A stretch of DNA of 51,023 nt from Verrucomicrobiota bacterium (GCA_026397955.1 JAPLTV010000061.1:1-51023); one strand, 5' to 3'; positions 27,578 through 37,232 are shown, counted from the first letter of the stretch. Notes: a model not told the origin generated them from the sequence alone. A program made the numbers and translations.

Positions 27578-30500
27578 ACCTGTCCGCGTTCTTCATTCGC
27601 CGGCCGGTCGCGACTACGTTGCTGACGATCGGTATCGTGCTCGCGGGACTGTTCGCCTTCCAGGAACTCCCAATTTCGCCGCTGCCCCAGGTTGATTTTC
27701 CCACGATCGAGGTCCGGGCCTCCGTCCCTGGCGCCAGCCCTGAGACCATGGCCGCGACGGTCGCGACCCCCTTGGAGCGTTCGCTCGGCCGCATCGCCGG
27801 CGTGACGGAGATCACGTCCTCGAGTACGCGCGGCAATACGAACATCACCCTGCAGTTCGAGCTTTCCCGGGATATCAATGGCGCAGCCCGCGAAGTCCAG
27901 TCGGCCATCAGCGCGGCGCGCAGCATGCTGCCGTCGGCGATGATCAACAGTCCGAGCTACCGTAAGTCAAATCCCGCGGACATGCCGATCATGCTGCTGG
28001 CCGTCACGTCGGACAGCTTCACCCGTGGCGAGATGTATGACATCGCGACGACCGTGCTCGCGCCGCGCATCGCCCAGATCCCCGGGGTAGGGGATGTCAA
28101 CGTCGGCGGTTCGGCCTTGCCGGCCATCCGCGTGAACGTGAATCCCGCGCAGCTGGCCTCCTATGGGGTCTCGCTTGAGGACGTCCGCAAAACCCTCTCC
28201 GCCACGAATGTCAATTCGCCCAAAGGAATCGTCGAGACTGCCGGCAGCCGCTGGCAGGTGATGGCGAACGACCAGGCCTTGGAGCCCGCGGATTACCTGC
28301 CGCTGATCGTCAGCTACCGAGGTGCAACGCCGGTGCGGCTCTCCGACCTCGCCACGGTGAGCCTATCGGTCGAGGACGTCCGTAACGCCGGCCTGCTCAA
28401 CGGCCGGACGGCGATTGTGTTGATCATCACGCGCCAGCCCGGCGCGAACGTTATCGAGACCGTTGACCGTATCAAAGCCAAGATCCCCGACCTGCAGGCT
28501 CAGATTCCTAAGGGCATGGAGATGTCGGCCGCGATGGACCGTTCCATCACCATCCGCAGCTCACTGCACGAGGTCGAGCGCTCGCTGCTGCTTTCGGTCT
28601 TCCTCGTCACGCTGGTGGTCTTCCTTTTCCTCGGTGACGCACGCATGACGCTGATCCCGGCGATTGTCGTACCCGTCTCGATCCTCGGGACGTTCGCGAT
28701 CATGGCCTTAGCCGGTTTCTCCATCAACAATATCACCCTGATGGCCCTGACGGTGGCCACTGGCTTCGTGGTGGACGACGCCATCGTGGTACTGGAGAAC
28801 ATCTCGCGCCATATCGAGAAGGGCGCCACGCGCATGGAGGCCGCCCTGAAGGGTGCGCAGGAGGTCGGGTTCACCGTCTTGTCCATCAGCGTCTCGCTGA
28901 TGGCGGTCTTCATCCCCATCCTGATGATGGGCGGGCTGGTGGGCCGCCTCTTCCGCGAGTTCGCCATCACGCTCTCGGTCGCAATCCTGGTGTCGCTGGT
29001 GGTCTCCCTGAGCACCACGCCGATGATGTGCTCGCTACTCCTTAAGGCCAAGGCTGCCGGTGCCGCCGCCCCGGGCCGCATCGAGCGTTTCTTCGCCTGG
29101 CTGCTCGAAGGGTATCGCCGTTCGCTGCGCTGGGTGCTCGACCATAGTTTCGTCGTTCTGCTGGCCTTGGTGGCCACCGTCGCGCTCAACGTTGTCCTCT
29201 ACTCCGTCATCCCGAAGGGCTTCTTCCCGCAGCAAGACACTGGATTCTTGATCGGCAACATCGACGCCGACCAGAGCATCTCCTTCCGTGAGATGGAGAA
29301 GAAGATGGTGGCGGTCTCGGACATCGTCGGCGCTGACCCCGATGTGAGCGTCGTCAGCGTCTCCATCGGCGGTAGTCGCGGTGGTCCAGTCAATTACGCC
29401 CGTCTTTACGTCGTGCTCAAGCCCATGAGCGAACGGACTGGTTCCGCCGACGCCATCATCGCCCGCCTCCGGCAGCGGACCGCGGGGGTCACCGGCGCCC
29501 GTCTCTTGCTGATGTCGGCGCAGGACATTCGCATCGGCGGCCGCTCTAGCTCCGCGCTCTACCAGTATACCGTCCAGGCCGAGGAGCTTTCGGCGCTCAA
29601 CGCCTGGGTGCCTAAGATTCAGGCCGCCTTGGCTGGCCTGCCGGAGCTCACCGACGTCAACACCGACACGCAGAACCGCGGCCTCCAGACCTACGTCACC
29701 TATGATCGCGATAAGATGGCCGCGTACGGCATCCCGGTCGACGTCGCTAATCGCACGCTGTACGACGCCTTTGGCCAGCTGCCGGTGGCGACAATCTATA
29801 AGTCGCTCAACCAGTATCGCCTCGTGATGGAGGTGAACTCCGAGCGCACGATGAGCCCGGAATCCCTGCGCGATATCTCTGTCGTGACGTCGGCGGGCAA
29901 GCGCGTGCCGCTGATGTCGTTCGCCCGCTTCGAGCCGGCCAATGCTCCCTTGAACGTCAACCATCAGTCGCAGTTCGTGGCCACGACGCTTTCCTTCAAC
30001 CTCGCCCCTGGGAAGACCTTGTCCGACGCCGACGAGGCGATCCGCCGCGCCATGGGCGAGATCGGCGTGCCGAGCTCGGTCCAGGGCGGCTTCCAGGGTA
30101 CGGCCAAGATGTTCCAGGCCTCGCTCGACAACCAGCCCTTCCTCATCTTCGGGGCCATCCTGGCGATGTACGTCGTCCTTGGTATCCTTTACGAGAGTTG
30201 GATCCACCCCATCACGATCCTCTCCACGCTGCCCTCGGCGGGTATCGGCGCCCTCATCGCCCTGATGGCCTTCGGCATGGAGTTCAGCATCATCGCGCTC
30301 ATCGGCGTGTTGCTGCTCATCGGTATCGTGAAGAAGAACGCGATCATGATGATCGACTTCGCGCTCGAGGCCGAACGGCGCGACGGCGTGCCGGCCCGCG
30401 ACGCCATCTTCGCCGCCTGCTCCCTGCGTTTCCGCCCGATCATGATGACCACGCTGGCGGCGATGTTCGGCGCCTTGCCCTTGGCTATCGGTTTCGGGGA

Positions 30501-30669
30501 GGGCTCCGAGCTGCGCCAGCCCCTCGGCATCGCCATCGTCGGCGGCCTCCTGCTCAGCCAGTTGCTCACCCTGTATACGACCCCGGTCGTCTACCTCTAC
30601 TTCGACCGCCTCCGTCTCTGGACCCTGCGTCGCCGGGCCGCCGCGACCTTGCCTCCGGCCGTTTCCTGA
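27574..30669 (+). CDS. mdtC: RND multidrug efflux pump subunit, MdtC-like
   Basis: Second RND pump, also 1031 residues, a diverged tandem copy of the first. The start is the GTG at 27574 overlapping the upstream stop; this gives [22 protein letters not shown], matching the family, while longer frames would read through the previous gene out of frame. [19 protein letters not shown] holds the proton-relay Asp pair; [21 protein letters not shown] and [20 protein letters not shown] are intact. In MdtBC-type pumps two different subunits form one trimer, which the equal lengths and coupling suggest here. Confidence 0.93.
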   Translation: MNLSAFFIRRPVATTLLTIGIVLAGLFAFQELPISPLPQVDFPTIEVRASVPGASPETMAATVATPLERSLGRIAGVTEITSSSTRGNTNITLQFELSRDINGAAREVQSAISAARSMLPSAMINSPSYRKSNPADMPIMLLAVTSDSFTRGEMYDIATTVLAPRIAQIPGVGDVNVGGSALPAIRVNVNPAQLASYGVSLEDVRKTLSATNVNSPKGIVETAGSRWQVMANDQALEPADYLPLIVSYRGATPVRLSDLATVSLSVEDVRNAGLLNGRTAIVLIITRQPGANVIETVDRIKAKIPDLQAQIPKGMEMSAAMDRSITIRSSLHEVERSLLLSVFLVTLVVFLFLGDARMTLIPAIVVPVSILGTFAIMALAGFSINNITLMALTVATGFVVDDAIVVLENISRHIEKGATRMEAALKGAQEVGFTVLSISVSLMAVFIPILMMGGLVGRLFREFAITLSVAILVSLVVSLSTTPMMCSLLLKAKAAGAAAPGRIERFFAWLLEGYRRSLRWVLDHSFVVLLALVATVALNVVLYSVIPKGFFPQQDTGFLIGNIDADQSISFREMEKKMVAVSDIVGADPDVSVVSVSIGGSRGGPVNYARLYVVLKPMSERTGSADAIIARLRQRTAGVTGARLLLMSAQDIRIGGRSSSALYQYTVQAEELSALNAWVPKIQAALAGLPELTDVNTDTQNRGLQTYVTYDRDKMAAYGIPVDVANRTLYDAFGQLPVATIYKSLNQYRLVMEVNSERTMSPESLRDISVVTSAGKRVPLMSFARFEPANAPLNVNHQSQFVATTLSFNLAPGKTLSDADEAIRRAMGEIGVPSSVQGGFQGTAKMFQASLDNQPFLIFGAILAMYVVLGILYESWIHPITILSTLPSAGIGALIALMAFGMEFSIIALIGVLLLIGIVKKNAIMMIDFALEAERRDGVPARDAIFAACSLRFRPIMMTTLAAMFGALPLAIGFGEGSELRQPLGIAIVGGLLLSQLLTLYTTPVVYLYFDRLRLWTLRRRAAATLPPAVS

Positions 30670-30680
30670 ACTTTCCTGCT

Positions 30681-32114
30681 ATGACCGCCATGAAGCCATC
30701 CTTCGCCGCCTCCAGCCGCCTGTTCGGGTTCGCGGTCGCGTGCATGCTGTCCGCTTGCGCGGTTGGTCCGGATTACGTCCGCCCCGAGGTGCCAGTCTCG
30801 CCCGCTTTCCGCGAACTCACCGGCCCCTACCAGGGCTCGCCCGCGCTGGGCGCCAACTGGTGGGCAATCTTCAAGGATGCGGATCTCGACGCGCTCGAGG
30901 CCGACGCGCTCAAGGCCAATGACACTGTTCGCGCGGCCTTCGCGAGGGTAGGGCAGGCCCGCGCGCTCAGCGATGTCGCCAACTCCGGATTCTGGCCGGC
31001 GCTCAGCCTGGATCCTTCCCTCCAGCGTAACCGTACTTCCGACACCGCCGGTGGCGTGAGCCGCACGCAGACGAACTATTCCGTCCCGCTCGACCTCAGC
31101 TACGAACTCGACGTCTGGGGCCGCGTCCGTCGCCTGAGCGAGTCCGCCGACGCAAGTACCAAGGTCTCCGCGGCCGAGTTCGCCGTCGTGCTGCAGACCG
31201 TTCAGGGCAACGTCGCGCTCAATTACTTCTCGTTGCGTGCCCTCGACACCCAGGCGGCGATGCTGACCAAGAGCCTCGGGCTCTACCAGCGTCAGGCCGA
31301 GCTCGTCGGCAAGCAGGTCAAGGCCGGCCTCGTACCGCAGACCGACCTCCTGCAGGCCACCACCCAGGTCGAGATGACCACCGGCCAGCTCAACGAGGTC
31401 CGCCGCCTACGCATCAACGCCGAGCACGCGCTCGCGGTGCTGACCGGCCGCCTGCCGTCCGAATTATCCCTCGCCCCGAAGCCGTTGACGACGGAAGTAC
31501 CGGTCGTGCCTGCCGGCCTGCCGTCTGAGCTGCTGGGCCGCCGCCCTGACGTCGCCGCCGCCGAACTTCGCCTCGTGGCCGCCAATGCCGGCATCGGCCA
31601 GGCCAAGGCCGATTACTATCCTCGCCTGACGCTTACGGGTTCGGCCGGTTTCTCGACAATCGATGCGTCCAAGGTTGTCGACTGGCAGAGTCGCGTCTGG
31701 TCCGCCGGCCCAAGCCTGCACCTGCCGCTCTTCCAGGGCGGCAAGCTCGATGCTTCGCTCGAGGGCGCCAAGCAGCGCTATGAGGAGTCGTTGGCTGACT
31801 ACCGTTTGGCCGTCCTCACCGCATTCCGCGAGACCGAGGACGTCCTTAACGACCTGAGCAATCGCGTCGGTGCCGCCGAATCGCAGGCCCGGGTGGTCGC
31901 TTCGGCCCGCGAGACCGCCCGACTCGTCGAGATGCAGTATCGCAGCGGCCTGACGCCCTATTATCAGCTGATGGATTCGCAGCGCACGCTGCTGACGGCC
32001 GAACTGGCCGCCGCCCAGATTCAGAATCTCCGCCTCAATTCCACCGTGGCGCTCGTGAAGGCCATCGGCGGCGGCTGGAAGCCGGCTGAGGAGCCGAAGC
32101 TTTCCGCCAAGTAA
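30681..32114 (+). CDS. Outer-membrane efflux lipoprotein, NodT/OprM family
   Basis: TolC-like outer-membrane channel completing the tripartite pump. 477 residues with a lipoprotein signal ending MLSAC (lipid on the Cys after ACMLSA), then CAVGPDYVRPEVPVSPAFRE, the standard NodT-family opening. Two OEP repeats follow: the first contains YELDVWGRVRRLSESA and the second PLFQGGKLDASLEGAKQRYEES, with the long helices of the periplasmic tunnel. The ATG at 30681 is chosen because the signal follows directly. It starts 11 bp after the second pump gene, so adaptor, two pumps and channel form one operon. It converges on 32118 with 3 bp between stops. Confidence 0.92.
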   Translation: MTAMKPSFAASSRLFGFAVACMLSACAVGPDYVRPEVPVSPAFRELTGPYQGSPALGANWWAIFKDADLDALEADALKANDTVRAAFARVGQARALSDVANSGFWPALSLDPSLQRNRTSDTAGGVSRTQTNYSVPLDLSYELDVWGRVRRLSESADASTKVSAAEFAVVLQTVQGNVALNYFSLRALDTQAAMLTKSLGLYQRQAELVGKQVKAGLVPQTDLLQATTQVEMTTGQLNEVRRLRINAEHALAVLTGRLPSELSLAPKPLTTEVPVVPAGLPSELLGRRPDVAAAELRLVAANAGIGQAKADYYPRLTLTGSAGFSTIDASKVVDWQSRVWSAGPSLHLPLFQGGKLDASLEGAKQRYEESLADYRLAVLTAFRETEDVLNDLSNRVGAAESQARVVASARETARLVEMQYRSGLTPYYQLMDSQRTLLTAELAAAQIQNLRLNSTVALVKAIGGGWKPAEEPKLSAK

Positions 32115-32117
32115 GGC

Positions 32118-33080
32118 TTACTTCTTCGCCGGAGCTTTCGCCTTCGGCTTCGGCTGTTCGGCGAGCATGACCGTCACGGCCGGCGTCGGCTCGTTCGTGC
32201 CGGCGAAGGCGTTGTAGGCCTGCTGGAATACTGCGGCGTCGCGGACATCGCCTTCGGCGATCAGCCACTTGTAATGAAGTTTGAAAGGGTTCTCTGGGGT
32301 GGCGACGCCCTTCGGGAAGGCGCCGAAGCGGCCGTAGTCGCGGTAGGCCGAGAAGGCCGTGTCCTTCGGGTTGGAAGGGTGGTTGAGCAGCAGGGCCGTG
32401 AAGGTCTTGCCTTCGATCGTGAAGACCTCGGCGACCCAGGTGAGGTCCTTGACCTTATGGATCAGGACATCCTTGCCCGGGTAGATGTAAGTCGTTTTCG
32501 CGCCTTCGATCTTCTCGGAGGGGCGGAACTGCGCACCGGCGTGCTCAGGGTCACCGTCGATCTTGGCTTCGCCGTGGTCGGGTTTGAGCGTGCTCTTCAT
32601 CTCGATGCCGAAGTAGAAGGGCGCGGCGGGCTTCGTGAAGGCGAAGGCGCGTTCTTCGGTGAGGATCGGCTTAGCCGTGGCGGATTCGCCCTGCCAGTCG
32701 ATTGCGGCCACGAAGCCATCGGCGGTCGGCTTGATCGCCGTGACGACTTGGTCGCCCTTGACCATGTGCCAGCGGTCGTAGGTCTTGCCGTCGACCGTGA
32801 TCTTCATGAACCCGAGCATGATGCCGCGGTGGTGGGTGAATTCGAAGCCCGGGCCCTTGGTCAGGCGCAGCGCCCCGCTGGGGTCGAAGACGTGTAGGTA
32901 GGGCTTGTAGTTATCCAGGCGCTTGGCCGGGGTGCTGACGTCGTGGGCCATCATGAAGCGGGCGACGACCTTGCCGTCCTGGGCGACGTCCACGGCTTCA
33001 TTAGGGGTGACCTTGATGTCGGCGGCAAAGGCCTGGGTGAGGGCCAGCAGGGTGCCGAGGGCGAGGGGTAGGGGGCTCAT
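32118..33080 (-). CDS. Exported PmoA-like (DUF6807) family protein
   Basis: 320 residues with a signal peptide (MSPLPLALGTLLALTQAFA). The family was named after a supposed link to methane oxygenase, but members in this phylum occur in sugar-utilisation loci and no oxygenase function is established. Recognisable segments: YKPYLHVFDPSGALRLTKGP, FEFTHHRGIMLGF (the HHRG block typical of the family), DRWHMVKGD, and TFTALLLNHPSNPKDTAFSAYRDYGRFGAF with LHYKWLIAEGD near the end. The C-terminal tail PKPKAKAPAKK is basic. Single gene, convergent with the efflux operon and divergent from the sulfatase. Confidence 0.8.
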   Translation of the reverse strand: MSPLPLALGTLLALTQAFAADIKVTPNEAVDVAQDGKVVARFMMAHDVSTPAKRLDNYKPYLHVFDPSGALRLTKGPGFEFTHHRGIMLGFMKITVDGKTYDRWHMVKGDQVVTAIKPTADGFVAAIDWQGESATAKPILTEERAFAFTKPAAPFYFGIEMKSTLKPDHGEAKIDGDPEHAGAQFRPSEKIEGAKTTYIYPGKDVLIHKVKDLTWVAEVFTIEGKTFTALLLNHPSNPKDTAFSAYRDYGRFGAFPKGVATPENPFKLHYKWLIAEGDVRDAAVFQQAYNAFAGTNEPTPAVTVMLAEQPKPKAKAPAKK

Positions 33081-33171
33081 TTGGCCACCTTAAGAGTATG
33101 CCCCGGGGATGGAATCCCCGAATCGCAGTGGAAACTTTACCTAGGGCCGGGGGTTGCATAGGGGTAATCCC

Positions 33172-34584
33172 ATGCCCCTTCGTCCCCTCCTCGCGCTCTT
33201 GGCTGTCTTCTCAGCCTGCCTCTCCTCGCTCATCGGGGCGACCGCTAAGCCGAACATCGTCTACATCCTGGCCGACGACCTCGGCTTCCCTGAGCTGGGC
33301 TGCAACGGTGCCGACAAGTACAAGACCCCGAACATTGACGCCCTGGCGAATAGCGGCGTCCGCTTCACCCGTTTCTACACCGCGCCGCTCTGCGGGCCAT
33401 CACGTGCGCTGATCCTGACCGGACGCTATGCCTTCCGCTCTGGCGCCGTCACGCAGGATGCCTGTAAGACTATCATCCGTACCGGCGAGAAGGCTGAGGT
33501 CATGATTCCGACCGTCCTCAAGAAGGCCGGCTACGCCACGGCGATGATTGGTAAGTGGGGTCAGCTTTCACCTTCGGGCGACCCGTCCCAGTGGGGCTTT
33601 GATCATGACTTACATTTCAAAGGCAGCGGTATGTATTGGAACAGTAAGGTGGCCCAGCCGATGTCCGAAGGCGGCGTCGTCCGCGGCGACCCCGATACCT
33701 ATGTCGTCGACGGCAAGACCATCAAGGTGAAGGACGACGAGTATATCCCCGACCTGCTGCACAAGGATGCGACTGCTTGGCTCGAGGCGCATAAGGCCGG
33801 TCCGTTCTTCCTTTATTACTCCATGTCCCAGGTGCACGGCGAGATCCTGCCCACGCCGGACAGCGCCCCGGCCCAGAAGGGTGAGTCCGAGGACGCCAAG
33901 CGTAAGCGCCATTACACGGACAATATCGTCTACATGGATAAGCTCGTCGGCAAACTCATGGCTGAACTCGATCGCCTCAAGCTGCGCGAAAACACCCTGA
34001 TCGTCTTCATGGGCGACAACGGTAGCGCCAAGGCCAACGCCCCTGATGCGACCATCGGTGGTAAGCGAATTGAAGGGGAGAAAGGCTCCATGAAGGAAGG
34101 CGGCGGCCTTGTGCCGTTCTTCGCCACCTGGCCCGGCGTCACCCCGTCCGGTAAGGTGAACGCTAACGTCGCCGACGCCAGCGACCTCCTGCCGACCTTC
34201 GCCGAAGTCGCCGGCGCCCCGCTGCCGACTGGCCGCGTCATCGACGGACGCAGCCTCGTCTCGCAGTTCAAGGGCGACACGCAGTCGCCGCGTACCTGGG
34301 CCTACTGCCAGCTGAGCAATAATTATTACGTCCGTGAAGCGGGCTGGAAGCTCGACCAGTCGGGCGCCCTTTACGACATGAAGGATGCGCCGTTCAAGGA
34401 GGTCGCCGTCGCGGCGGACACCAAGGATGAGGCCGCCGTGGCCGCCCGGGCCCGCCTGGCCGCCGCCTTGACCGGGCTGAATCCCGCTGCCGGCTACAAG
34501 GACGAGGTCGGCGACGGCTCCGGCCGGAGCGGTAACAAGGAAGAGAAAAAGAAGAAGGCTAAGAAGGTCAAAGAAGCCAAGTAA
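33172..34584 (+). CDS. Exported sulfatase (formylglycine type)
   Basis: 470 residues from the ATG at 33172, with a signal peptide. Sulfatase fold: metal-binding LADDLGFPELGC (Asp35, Asp36), the modification signature CGPSRALILTGR with Cys74 expected to be turned into formylglycine, GKWG near residue 125, and FMGDNGS for the second metal site. It removes sulfate esters, most likely from algal or other sulfated polysaccharides in the periplasm or outside; the substrate cannot be read from sequence. The C-terminus is strongly basic (EEKKKKAKKVKEAK), unusual for the family and perhaps a surface- or polyanion-binding tail. A formylglycine-generating enzyme is not in the window. Six bases separate it from the next gene. 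Confidence 0.9.
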   Translation: MPLRPLLALLAVFSACLSSLIGATAKPNIVYILADDLGFPELGCNGADKYKTPNIDALANSGVRFTRFYTAPLCGPSRALILTGRYAFRSGAVTQDACKTIIRTGEKAEVMIPTVLKKAGYATAMIGKWGQLSPSGDPSQWGFDHDLHFKGSGMYWNSKVAQPMSEGGVVRGDPDTYVVDGKTIKVKDDEYIPDLLHKDATAWLEAHKAGPFFLYYSMSQVHGEILPTPDSAPAQKGESEDAKRKRHYTDNIVYMDKLVGKLMAELDRLKLRENTLIVFMGDNGSAKANAPDATIGGKRIEGEKGSMKEGGGLVPFFATWPGVTPSGKVNANVADASDLLPTFAEVAGAPLPTGRVIDGRSLVSQFKGDTQSPRTWAYCQLSNNYYVREAGWKLDQSGALYDMKDAPFKEVAVAADTKDEAAVAARARLAAALTGLNPAAGYKDEVGDGSGRSGNKEEKKKKAKKVKEAK

Positions 34585-34589
34585 ACGGC

Positions 34590-35297
34590 ATGCTCCTGCG
34601 TCTGCTCTGTACCTTCCTGCTGGCCTCGTCCGCCGTCTTCGCGGCCGACGAGGTCCTTTCGGACAAGTCCTCGCCCTCGAAGGTCCTCGCCTTGTATCAG
34701 AAGGTCCTGGCCGCGGCTCAGAAGGAGCCGCCTGCGCCTGGCTCCGTCATCTGTATCGGCAGTTCGCACATGCAGCTGTGGAAGGGCGTGAAGGAGGACC
34801 TCGCGCCGCTCACCGTGCATAACTACGGCATCGGCGGTAGCCGTATGACCCATGCCGCCGACCTGTTCATCGATAACCTCGCCATCCCGTTCAAGCCCCG
34901 CGCGGTCATCCTTTACGAGGGCAGTAACGACATCAACGCCGGCACCCAGCCCGAGGAAGTCCTCGCGAATTTCCGGAAGCCTTACGGCAAGTTGCACGCC
35001 TCCTTGCCGCAGGCGCGCCTCTACGTCCTCGGCGTCGTGCCCAGCCCCGGTAAGCGTTTCGAGAAGATCGCCGACCTGCGTAAGACGAACGAGCTGCTTG
35101 CCAAGGAATGCGCCACGCAGCCGTGGATGAAGTTCATCGATGTCACCGAGCCGCTCATCGGCGCCGACGGCAAGCCAAGGGAAGAACTCTTCAAGCCCGG
35201 CGACATCCATATGCTCCCTGCCGGTTACGCCGTGTGGAAGTCCGTCATCGCCCCCGTCATCGTCCCCGCCGAGAAACCCTTCGAACATGTCAAATAG
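34590..35297 (+). CDS. Exported SGNH/GDSL hydrolase
   Basis: 235 residues, signal peptide about 1-19. The four SGNH blocks are present: ICIGSSHMQLW (nucleophile Ser59), NYGIGGSRM (oxyanion Gly), YEGSNDINAG (Asn) and DIHMLPAGY near the C-terminus (Asp and His). Members of this group act as esterases, often removing acetyl groups from polysaccharides, which would fit with the sulfatase 5 bp upstream. The gene resembles the tandem pair at 47147-48597 in layout (DI.AG after the Asn) but is clearly diverged from them. Confidence 0.87.
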   Translation: MLLRLLCTFLLASSAVFAADEVLSDKSSPSKVLALYQKVLAAAQKEPPAPGSVICIGSSHMQLWKGVKEDLAPLTVHNYGIGGSRMTHAADLFIDNLAIPFKPRAVILYEGSNDINAGTQPEEVLANFRKPYGKLHASLPQARLYVLGVVPSPGKRFEKIADLRKTNELLAKECATQPWMKFIDVTEPLIGADGKPREELFKPGDIHMLPAGYAVWKSVIAPVIVPAEKPFEHVK

Positions 35298-35541
35298 CCA
35301 TCCCTCAGACTTTAAGCGGAATCTCAAGCGCGAGATCGCTGGTTACTTCATCGTCGTCCTGTGCGCCTTGCCGTTCCGGTTTTGGTTGATGACGGAATTC
35401 GAGGGAGCCAATGAGGGTTTCGGGTACTTCTGGAATAGTTACCTCAGCGGTATCACCATCGGTCTTATTGGCGCCGTCTTCATCTCCAAGCTACGTCTCC
35501 GCTATAAGCTCGCCCTGACCTTCGTCTTGGTGGCGATCTGA
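35287..35541 (+). CDS. Small membrane protein of unknown function
   Basis: 84 residues, starting inside the last codons of the SGNH gene (11-base overlap), so probably coupled to it. A basic start (FKRNLKREIAG) precedes a membrane segment (about 19-35); a second lies at about 52-67, and the end LRLRYKLALTFVLVAI is amphipathic and hydrophobic. I do not recognise a family. The last 51 bases recur in diverged form at 36724-36774, beyond the toxin-antitoxin pair. Confidence 0.6.
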   Translation: MSNSHPSDFKRNLKREIAGYFIVVLCALPFRFWLMTEFEGANEGFGYFWNSYLSGITIGLIGAVFISKLRLRYKLALTFVLVAI

Positions 35542-35549
35542 GGGAGGGG

Positions 35550-36098
35550 TCAGCGATTCATGCTCGGGCCCAGGGCGTGGGCGAACTTCGGGAGGTCACG
35601 CCGGAGTTTCTCCAAGGTCTTCACAGGTCCATGTCTTCGGGCCATGTGCTCGACCTTCGCGACTATCTCGGCCGGATGTCTGCGTGTGAACTCAAGGACG
35701 AAGGCGTCCGGGTGTTTGGCTTGGATGCCCCAAGGGACGAGGGCAGGGGTGGGAAAGTCCCTTAGGTTAAAGGTCACGATGGCCCCCGCCTCGCTGACTA
35801 TGGCGGTCCCGAGGACATGCCGGTCTTTGGCTTGATTACGAAGCCGGGCGATCAACTTGGCCGGAGCGGTGAAAGAGGCTTCGGGAAAGCACGCGGTGAC
35901 GTCCTCCTGCCAGCTTTCCGCCAAGGCGTCAGGCCAGGCCAGTTTTCGATGGGTCCGTCTTACCTCGCTCAGGATTTCTTCGGACCACCTCGGCAGGATG
36001 AGCGGCGGGTCTTCGGCCAATCTGAGCAGCAGGTCCGCCACCGTCTGGTTCGCCAGCACGCACGCGTCGAGGACCACGATGGGCGGACGTGCCGGCAT
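35550..36098 (-). CDS. PIN-domain toxin-like protein
   Basis: 182 residues with a PIN nuclease domain in the first 120: VVLDACVLAN (Asp11), SEEILSE (Glu41/Glu45), KDRHVLGTAI (Asp92) and TFNLRDFP (Asp114), the usual acidic metal-binding set of a Mg-dependent RNase. About 60 further residues form a helical C-terminal part (ARRHGPVKTLEKLRRDLPKF), as in the longer VapC-like group. It lies 3 bp after the putative antitoxin gene on the same strand, the order usual for type II toxin-antitoxin pairs. Target RNA unknown. Confidence 0.82.
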   Translation of the reverse strand: MPARPPIVVLDACVLANQTVADLLLRLAEDPPLILPRWSEEILSEVRRTHRKLAWPDALAESWQEDVTACFPEASFTAPAKLIARLRNQAKDRHVLGTAIVSEAGAIVTFNLRDFPTPALVPWGIQAKHPDAFVLEFTRRHPAEIVAKVEHMARRHGPVKTLEKLRRDLPKFAHALGPSMNR

Positions 36099-36101
36099 CC
36101 C

Positions 36102-36536
36102 TCAGTCGTCCAGCCCGGCGGCTTGGATCTTGTCGCGTAGCCGTTCCAGCCTGGCGCTGCGTTGGGCGGCCCGTTTGCGGGCATAGATCGCGACGTCTTT
36201 GCGCAAGATGCGGCGATGAGCGCCCACCTTGTGGAAGGGGAGTTTGGCCTTGTCCAGTAGCCGCATCAGGAACTGTCGGGACATCCCGAGGAAGTCCGCC
36301 GCCGTCTGCGGGGTCATCTCATCTTCCGCGGAGAGGATGACCACCGAGTTGCCGGATCGCAGTTCGCCGGCGACCTGGATGAGCAGTTGGCAGAGGTCGC
36401 CTGGAAGGCGGATGGCCTGCCCGGAGGCGTCCATCAGGCGTAGCGGCCCGCGTTTGCCGCCGCGCATTTCCGCGATTCGGCCGAGGTCGGCGCGTGCCTG
36501 CTTGTTCTTCGGAGGTTCCATCGTGGTCGGGTGCAT
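36102..36536 (-). CDS. Excisionase-type HTH antitoxin
   Basis: 144 residues. The C-terminal half carries an excisionase-family winged helix-turn-helix: MTPQTAADFLGMSRQFLMRL (74-93) followed by AKLPFHKVGAHRRILRKDVAIYA (98-119). The N-terminal half looks like the usual helical partner-binding region of antitoxins that pair with PIN toxins. It would neutralise the PIN protein and repress its own promoter. A -35/-10 pair at 36545-36573 places the transcript start at or next to the ATG at 36536; an ATG at 36521 would remove five residues. Confidence 0.82.
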   Translation of the reverse strand: MHPTTMEPPKNKQARADLGRIAEMRGGKRGPLRLMDASGQAIRLPGDLCQLLIQVAGELRSGNSVVILSAEDEMTPQTAADFLGMSRQFLMRLLDKAKLPFHKVGAHRRILRKDVAIYARKRAAQRSARLERLRDKIQAAGLDD

Positions 36537-36544
36537 GGCGTCGA

Positions 36545-36573
36545 CATTAACTGCTATATCTGCAACCTGTCAA
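36545..36573 (-). promoter_or_regulatory. Promoter of the toxin-antitoxin pair
   Basis: On the minus strand TTGACA (36573-36568) is separated by 17 bases from TTAATG (36550-36545). Transcription would begin near 36538, giving a leaderless message for the ATG at 36536 or a short leader for the one at 36521. Confidence 0.55.
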
Positions 36574-36723
36574 TCAGGCGCAGCCACGCGTCGATCGGCC
36601 ATGAGGCGGGTACGATTGCTAGTGCGGGGGTCTGTTCAATCTCGGGAGCATGGGTCCTATTCCCTGAGGCCTACCTCTTTCCCGCTCATGGGGTTTGTCA
36701 GAGACGATGTATCTGTTTCCGGG

Positions 36724-36774
36724 CTACGCCTCCGGACCAAGCTCATCCGGACCTTTATCCTCGTCGCTGTCTGA
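36724..36774 (+). pseudogene. Remnant of a second copy of the 84-residue membrane protein gene
   Basis: The last 17 codons (LRLRTKLIRTFILVAV and stop) line up without gaps with the end of 35287-35541 (LRLRYKLALTFVLVAI and stop); 36 of 51 bases and 11 of 16 residues agree. The upstream SY...PLMGFV stretch (about 36655-36690) may also be homologous to SYLSGITIGLIGAV, but the alignment there is poor. No intact gene remains. Confidence 0.4.
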
Positions 36775-36870
36775 GGCCGTGGTGTGGTTAGGGTTGTTAG
36801 AGTCTTTGTCAGAGTCGGGGCAAACAGCGGCCTCTAACCCGAGAAACTCTCGGTTATTTGCTCGAATCCC

Positions 36871-36892
36871 AGCTGGCGGAGAGGGAGGGATT
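36871..36892. repeat. Duplicate of the tRNA-Ser 3' end (att-like)
   Basis: A 22-base stretch starting AGCTGGCGGAGAGG is identical to 37046-37067, which covers the last 19 bases of the tRNA-Ser gene including the encoded CCA. Such duplications usually mark tRNA attachment sites. The two copies are only 175 bp apart. The gap 36537-37048 is otherwise non-coding: a promoter, this repeat and the remnant at 36724. Confidence 0.6.
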
Positions 36893-37048
36893 GGCTGGCC
36901 TTTGGCCATCGCAAGCGACGCCCTTCGGGCGGCCCATCTCCGCGAGGACAAGCCTCGCTCCGTCGAACCCGAGGTTCTCATCCCTCCGGCAGGCCTAGCC
37001 CTGTCCCAAGCCCTATCTCTAGCCCATGAGCGAAGCGAAATGTCTAGC

Positions 37049-37136
<88 letters not shown>

Positions 37137-37158
37137 TTTGTTACCAGCTAGAAGGTGC

Positions 37159-37186
37159 ATCAAAGGGAGGGCGGGGGGTGGGTCAA
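37159..37186 (-). promoter_or_regulatory. Possible promoter of tRNA-Ser
   Basis: On the minus strand TTGACC (37186-37181), 16 bases, then TTTGAT (37164-37159), 22 bases before the tRNA 5' end. The match to consensus is fair only. Confidence 0.4.
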
Positions 37187-37197
37187 GGGAGATTAAA

Positions 37198-37232
37198 GGG
37201 AGGGGTAGGGGCAGGGGTAGGGGTGGGGGTAG
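37198..37232 (-). promoter_or_regulatory. C-rich CCCCTA-type tract upstream of tRNA-Ser
   Basis: Plus strand shows six runs of three to five G separated by A, TA, CA, TA and T; on the tRNA coding strand it is C-rich, as at the six protein genes. It sits about 60 bases upstream of the tRNA and 12 bases beyond the -35 candidate. The gap 37137-37384 contains no gene. Confidence 0.5.

Noticed and set aside
24482..30669. Two RND genes as an assembly duplication
   Set aside because: The two proteins align end to end but differ throughout, so this is an old tandem duplication as in MdtBC, not a copied contig end.
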